From the NCBI GenBank assembly GCA_023399095.1, contig JAEWQS010000073.1:1-9252 (forward strand): a stretch of DNA of 9,252 nucleotides, written 5' to 3'. Origin of the DNA: Bacillota bacterium (GTDB lineage Bacteria; Bacillota; Clostridia; Christensenellales; SZUA-584). Of this stretch, positions 6,267 to 9,252 are shown piece after piece. The translations under genes were made by a program, and so were the position numbers. The number at the start of each line of letters is the position of its first letter. Position 1 is the first letter of the stretch. Below the pieces are notes generated by a model. That model searched no databases and was not told where the DNA came from. It saw only the letters and a program-made list of their open reading frames with translations.

Positions 6267-7617
6267 AGTTATATTTGCGGTTTCTGAAAAGCCCTATATG
6301 CCGTAAACGCATGAAGCCAACGACGGCAACGGCTATGACAGCCAATATCACTGCGATGACAAGCCAAGGGCCTGAGCCGGAGCCGGTATCCATAGCGTCG
6401 TTGACAGGCGCTGCCAAGGCAATACCCGGCTCTTCTGCAATTTCCTCGATGGGCGAAGCGGTGACAAAATAGCTAAGACCCTCAAAGATATCAAATGACG
6501 CGCAGCCGCTTTCATCGACCACGGCACTCTGCTTATATTCCGTTACGCCGGAAAGCGCGTGGTAGCAATAAAGATACAAAGTATCGCCGGGTTGGCTCTC
6601 TGAAGCGGTAAAGCGGTATGTAAAACGTCCCGGCATTTCGCCGGTTTGCGCAAAATGCAGTTGATAGATATCGTGCCCGTTTGCCGCGTCGGATATGGTC
6701 GCATCTTTTTCCAATGATACAGCAAGCTGACAAACGCTTGAATCATCTGATATGGCCCCAAGCTTGTTGCCGTCTATTGTGCATGAATAGTCGCCGAAAT
6801 CGATATTTAGAGTAGCTTGCTTGGTTTTAAGCGCTTTGAGTGTTGACGCGGGAAGACTTTCAGCCTCGGACAACGAAATATCGAGGGTACCGCCTTTATC
6901 GAGCCTGTCCAGTTCTGCGCTGAGCGCATTCCATTTGGCGGGCGTTTCTGTGGGTTTGGGCGAAACCGGGGATGAATCAGAAGCGGCTGCGGATGGTGAA
7001 GGCGCGGGGGTAGGTGATACAGCGGCAACGGGTGACACCGTATTGATCGGCTTTTCGGTTTTTTTCGGTTCAGGAGCAGGCTTGGGAGCCGTCGTCGGTA
7101 TGGGGGTCGGTGCATCTGTCGGCACAGGCGTGGGTTCCGGTGTCTGCGAAGGCTCGGGCGCGGGTGGCGGCTGTGGCGTGGGCTGTTCAGGAACCGTCAC
7201 TGTTAGCGGATATGAATAATTTATATCTATCGGCTTTCCACTGGGAAGGCCATCTACGATGAAATCATAACGACCTGTTATATATATAGTGAACTTCTCT
7301 CCCGCCTGAGCGTCATTACCGATCGTGACGCTGATGTTCCCTTTTTTCGTTTTGCTTTTGTTGGTAAGATCGCCATCATCGAGAATTGAAGGGACTTTGT
7401 CGATACTGATAGCGGCTGTATCACTTGAGACTTCCGCTTCGACAGAGTAAGCATCTGACATTGTTATTTCGTATGTATAGTCATACTTTTCACCTGGCTT
7501 GACATCTTGCGGGCCTTTTATCGATACTTCCACCCTGCTGTCTGCCAATGCAGATGATATGCTCAGCGACGACACTAAAATAACAGCCGCAAGCAGCAAC
7601 GACGCAAGCTTTTTCAT
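6256..7617 (-). CDS. surface protein A: signal peptide, Ig-like domain, Pro/Thr linker, conserved C-terminal module, membrane anchor
   Basis: I do not recognise a named family for the whole protein (453 residues). A signal peptide (about 1-25, probable cleavage after SSALA) is followed by a beta-strand-rich domain (about 27-142) that looks Ig-like or cohesin-like. A low-complexity linker rich in Pro, Thr, Ala and Ser (about 143-226) comes next, then a C-terminal module (about 227-390) shared with surface protein B. That module includes GGTLDISL, YSCTIDG, DIYQLHF, PGDTLYLY and SAVVDESG. One membrane helix (418-436) ends in a basic tail with GLFRNRK. There is no LPXTG motif, so anchoring is by the helix. 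From memory, similar modules recur in clostridial surface and cellulase-associated proteins. AAGGAG 7 nt before the ATG supports the start. An adhesive or structural role outside the cell is inferred; no catalytic motif is seen. Confidence 0.85.
   Translation of the reverse strand: MKKLASLLLAAVILVSSLSISSALADSRVEVSIKGPQDVKPGEKYDYTYEITMSDAYSVEAEVSSDTAAISIDKVPSILDDGDLTNKSKTKKGNISVTIGNDAQAGEKFTIYITGRYDFIVDGLPSGKPIDINYSYPLTVTVPEQPTPQPPPAPEPSQTPEPTPVPTDAPTPIPTTAPKPAPEPKKTEKPINTVSPVAAVSPTPAPSPSAAASDSSPVSPKPTETPAKWNALSAELDRLDKGGTLDISLSEAESLPASTLKALKTKQATLNIDFGDYSCTIDGNKLGAISDDSSVCQLAVSLEKDATISDAANGHDIYQLHFAQTGEMPGRFTYRFTASESQPGDTLYLYCYHALSGVTEYKQSAVVDESGCASFDIFEGLSYFVTASPIEEIAEEPGIALAAPVNDAMDTGSGSGPWLVIAVILAVIAVAVVGFMRLRHIGLFRNRKYNFNE
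6950..7195 (-). repeat. low-complexity Pro/Thr/Ala/Ser linker coding region of surface protein A
   Basis: About 80 codons encode irregular PTP, PEP and AP-type repeats such as PTPVPTDAPTPIPTTAPKPA. On the + strand the region shows as recurring GGTG, GGCG and GGTTCGG motifs. It separates the two folded domains and probably acts as an extended, possibly glycosylated spacer. Such DNA is prone to slippage and length variation. Confidence 0.7.
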
Positions 7618-7624
7618 TTGTTAT

Positions 7625-7630
7625 CTCCTT
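7625..7630 (-). promoter_or_regulatory. ribosome binding site of surface protein A
   Basis: On the - strand AAGGAG lies 7 nt before ATG 7617. This is ordinary spacing and fixes the start. It contrasts with paralogue B, whose SD is 34 nt from its start codon. Confidence 0.85.
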
Positions 7631-7712
7631 CAAATCATTTTTTGAATAAATGCAAAGATGCGGTCAAAAGTGTGCGGGCGAGAAGCAGTCAATGATGAAT
7701 TTATGTGTTTAT

Positions 7713-7741
7713 ATTTTGGACGAAAAAAGAATAAATGTCAA
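7713..7741 (-). promoter_or_regulatory. candidate sigma-A promoter of surface protein A
   Basis: On the - strand a perfect -35 TTGACA (7736-7741) is followed by 17 bp and CAAAAT (7713-7718, 4 of 6 matches to the -10). Transcription would start near 7706, giving a 5' leader of about 90 nt. Directly upstream of the -35, TTATC-T-GATAA (7746-7756) forms a small inverted repeat that could bind a regulator. The promoter lies just beyond the terminator of gene B, as expected if A is transcribed separately. Confidence 0.55.
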
Positions 7742-7814
7742 CAAGTTATCTGATAATTCGACACTATCTGGAGAAAAAAAGCGAAAATGCGATATTATAT
7801 TTTATAGGAAGAAT

Positions 7815-7847
7815 AAAAAAGGCTCCGGATTGAATTGAACCGGAGCC
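7815..7847 (-). terminator. Rho-independent terminator of surface protein B
   Basis: On the - strand a perfect 8-bp GC-rich stem, GGCTCCGG/CCGGAGCC (7840-7847 with 7821-7828), with an 11-nt loop is followed immediately by six Ts (7815-7820). It starts 15 bp past the stop codon of gene B, the classic arrangement, and separates B from A. Confidence 0.9.
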
Positions 7848-7862
7848 ATGAATAATCCTTGC

Positions 7863-9122
7863 TTAGTATTCGGAGCGCCGAGTGCTCTTTTTTCTGAACA
7901 ACCCGACTCTGAAGATAATCATTGTGAAAAGCACAGCGAGCAGCGCCGCGCCAAAGCCGACGGATATCAGCACTGCGAGCGGGAAGCCGTTGATCGGCGT
8001 AAGCTCAGCCGTTAGCGGATTCGGTTCCAGTTCAGGTGTCGGGTCTGCTGTGGGCTCGGGTGTGGGTGTGGGTTTCGGCTCGGGTGTGGGCGTGGGCTCC
8101 GGCTCTGCCTGCGTCACAATGCCGGCGGCGCCTTCGAGGAGCTCTGACGACACGAAATAACTTGAGCAATGATAGATATCAAATGTCACAAAGCCGTTTT
8201 CATCGACAACGGCAGACTGAATGCCTTCAATCACCTTGGATGTACCGTAATAGTAGTAAAGATAAACTGTGTCTCCCGGCTTGTTCTTTTCGGCCTTGAA
8301 CGTAAAGGAAATTTTGCCGGGAAATTGGCCTTTGTGGTCGAAATGCAGCTGGTAAACGTCGTTGCCTCCGACGGCTGCAGAATACTCCTCATCGGCTTCG
8401 AATGAAAGACCGAGATCCAGCTCGTCTTCATCCTCGTCTAGCTCGCCCAGAGCCGCGCCGTCCAATGTGCATGAATATGAGCCGAAGTTGAGTGTGAGCT
8501 TGCCCTTCTTTTCACGAAGCACATTGTATATCTCGACAGGAATCTCGTGATCGTCATCTTTACCCGTTAAATCAACGGTTAATGTACCGCCCTGATCCAT
8601 GCCGTCAACCTCATCGGACGCGAGCTGCCATGCCGAGGGTTCAGGGGTGGAAGTGGGCTTGCTCTCCGTTTTGTTGGAGGATGATGGCTTCGGTGTTTTC
8701 TGCGGCTTGGGTGTGGAGGCGGGTCTGTCGACGACAGTGATCGTTTTACTGTCCGAATAGCTCGATTCTCCGACGGTTGTACCGTCAAACGTAGATATTT
8801 GCCCGGAAACGTTGATTGTACAGGTGGAGCCGGCTGGTGTGCCTGCAGGTACGGAAATGCTGATTGTTTTGGAAGCGGTGATGTTTTCGTTTGTGCCGCT
8901 GCTTGAATCTTCCCACATCGTTTCACTGCCGGAGGCAAATCCGCTCCACGAAATGTTTCCGCTGATTGAGGATGCGGATGCAGACTGAGAGACTGAAAAG
9001 TTATATGTTTCACCAGCGTAAACGTCACTATTTCCGCTGATTCCCGCGAATGCTGTTGCAATTCCGAACGTTGATAAGGTCAAGATCATGATCAGTATAA
9101 ACGCAATATATCTTTTTTTCAT
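7863..9122 (-). CDS. surface protein B: paralogue of protein A with signal peptide, N-terminal beta domain, Pro-rich linkers and membrane anchor
   Basis: No named family is recognised. The 419-residue product has a signal peptide (1-26, cleavage after TAFA), a Ser/Thr-rich beta-strand domain (about 27-137), a short Pro/Ser/Lys linker (about 138-170), and the C-terminal module shared with protein A (about 170-330). Shared motifs include GGTL, YSCTLDG, DVYQLHF, PGDTVYLYYYYG, QSAVVDENG and SYFVS. A second linker of PTPTPEP repeats (about 340-375) precedes a membrane helix (381-404) and a basic tail with GLFRKK. A very acidic loop, ELDEDEDELD, lies inside the C-module and could bind cations. The start at 9122 is chosen because the signal peptide begins there; an in-frame TTG at 9179 would add 19 residues that spoil it. 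No SD sits close to 9122: the nearest is 34 nt upstream, with two tiny ORFs between. It is terminated separately from A. An extracellular structural or adhesive role is inferred. Confidence 0.82.
   Translation of the reverse strand: MKKRYIAFILIMILTLSTFGIATAFAGISGNSDVYAGETYNFSVSQSASASSISGNISWSGFASGSETMWEDSSSGTNENITASKTISISVPAGTPAGSTCTINVSGQISTFDGTTVGESSYSDSKTITVVDRPASTPKPQKTPKPSSSNKTESKPTSTPEPSAWQLASDEVDGMDQGGTLTVDLTGKDDDHEIPVEIYNVLREKKGKLTLNFGSYSCTLDGAALGELDEDEDELDLGLSFEADEEYSAAVGGNDVYQLHFDHKGQFPGKISFTFKAEKNKPGDTVYLYYYYGTSKVIEGIQSAVVDENGFVTFDIYHCSSYFVSSELLEGAAGIVTQAEPEPTPTPEPKPTPTPEPTADPTPELEPNPLTAELTPINGFPLAVLISVGFGAALLAVLFTMIIFRVGLFRKKSTRRSEY
8053..8100 (-). repeat. 24-bp tandem repeat encoding the PTPTPEP linker of protein B
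   Basis: Two adjacent 24-bp units (8053-8076 and 8077-8100) match at 21 of 24 positions and encode two copies of an eight-residue x-P-T-P-T-P-E-P unit. The unit length keeps the frame, so gain or loss of copies would change only the spacer between the C-module and the membrane. Flanking TADPTPELEP residues look like decayed further copies. Confidence 0.8.
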
Positions 9123-9163
9123 TTTATTCTTGTATGATACATTACAGTACCATACGCTCCTTT
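9119..9163 (-). promoter_or_regulatory. translational leader of gene B with two overlapping mini-ORFs
   Basis: On the - strand the SD AAAGGAG (9157-9163) is followed after 3 nt by ATG 9153, which opens a three-codon ORF (MVL) ending at TAA 9144-9142. That stop shares its last A with ATG 9142 (TAATG), opening a seven-codon ORF (MYHTRIK). It stops at TGA 9121-9119, which overlaps the gene B start as ATGA. The main ATG has no SD of its own. The pattern suggests that ribosomes reach gene B by termination-reinitiation. The 3-nt SD spacing is shorter than optimal, and short ORFs arise easily in AT-rich DNA, so function is uncertain. Confidence 0.4.
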
Positions 9164-9201
9164 CGTTTAGTTGGTACAATCTACTTAGACACTGTGGACT
9201 C

Positions 9202-9232
9202 TTTATATGATTCTGTAGCCTCGACTACTCAA
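9202..9232 (-). promoter_or_regulatory. weak candidate promoter of gene B
   Basis: On the - strand TTGAGT (9227-9232) and TATAAA (9202-9207) are separated by 19 bp, longer than the usual 17. It sits 80-110 bp before the start codon of gene B, inside the arms of an inverted repeat (ACTGTGG 9191-9197 and CCACAGT 9245-9251). No better pair is visible before the window edge. Confidence 0.3.
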
Positions 9233-9252
9233 AGGAGTGTATTGCCACAGTA

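Noticed and set aside
6251..6296. GGCTT/AAGCC pairing as a bidirectional terminator between kinase and gene A
   Set aside because: It has only 5 bp with a loop of over 30 nt and no T-run on either side.
6821..7219. + strand frame encoding a Gly/Val/Ser-rich protein opposite gene A
   Set aside because: It is the antisense shadow of the Pro/Thr linker, whose biased codons suppress stops on the other strand.
7650..7838. Small + strand ORF of 62 codons between the surface genes
   Set aside because: It has no SD, covers the terminator of gene B and the promoter of gene A, and has an AT-driven composition.
9123..9179. Longer form of surface protein B starting at TTG 9179
   Set aside because: It has no SD, and the extra 19 residues place charged and polar residues before a clear signal peptide.
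9231..9252. Start of a divergent + strand gene (AAAGGAG then TTG at 9242)
   Set aside because: Only three codons fit before the window ends and there is no convincing + strand promoter. It cannot be judged from this window.

Overview
The window most likely comes from a Clostridia-type Firmicute, possibly gut-associated. I infer this from strong AAGGAG-type ribosome binding sites, an MsmX/UgpC-type sugar-ABC ATPase, a clostridial-style hybrid kinase/HD-GYP set, and signal-peptide surface proteins with Pro/Thr/Glu linkers. No marker gene fixes the genus. Base composition is mixed: the ATPase gene and the surface-protein genes are visibly richer in GC than the 1376-1640 spacer.

Layout. (1) 1-176 is a hairpin-rich leader holding a strong Shine-Dalgarno (SD) sequence with no start codon after it. 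It precedes the carbohydrate ABC transporter ATPase at 177-1295, which has no SD of its own. That gene ends at a strong terminator (1335-1376). (2) An AT-rich spacer leads into a tight three-gene + strand operon: an HD-GYP response regulator (1641-2702), a stand-alone Hpt protein (2722-3078) and a membrane-bound hybrid histidine kinase with two receivers (3090-6266). (3) The - strand carries two paralogous surface proteins, A (6256-7617) and B (7863-9122). Each has a signal peptide, an N-terminal beta-rich domain, low-complexity linkers, a shared C-terminal module and one membrane anchor. B has its own terminator, and A has a candidate promoter just beyond it.

How the genes could work together. 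The operon encodes every step of a His-Asp-His-Asp phosphorelay: kinase His561, kinase receiver Asp850 and/or Asp988, Hpt His64, then regulator Asp53. The output domain is a predicted cyclic-di-GMP phosphodiesterase rather than a DNA-binding domain. The surface gene facing this operon overlaps its last gene by 11 bp with no visible terminator between them. A link between c-di-GMP signalling and the surface proteins is plausible but is inference only.

Most worth a second look: the stranded SD and the 116-117 bp structured segment that appears to split it from the ATPase start codon; two tiny stop-start-overlapping ORFs in the leader of gene B; the convergent gene overlap; and the paralogous surface-protein pair. 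No tRNA, rRNA, CRISPR array, transposase or phage gene is visible.
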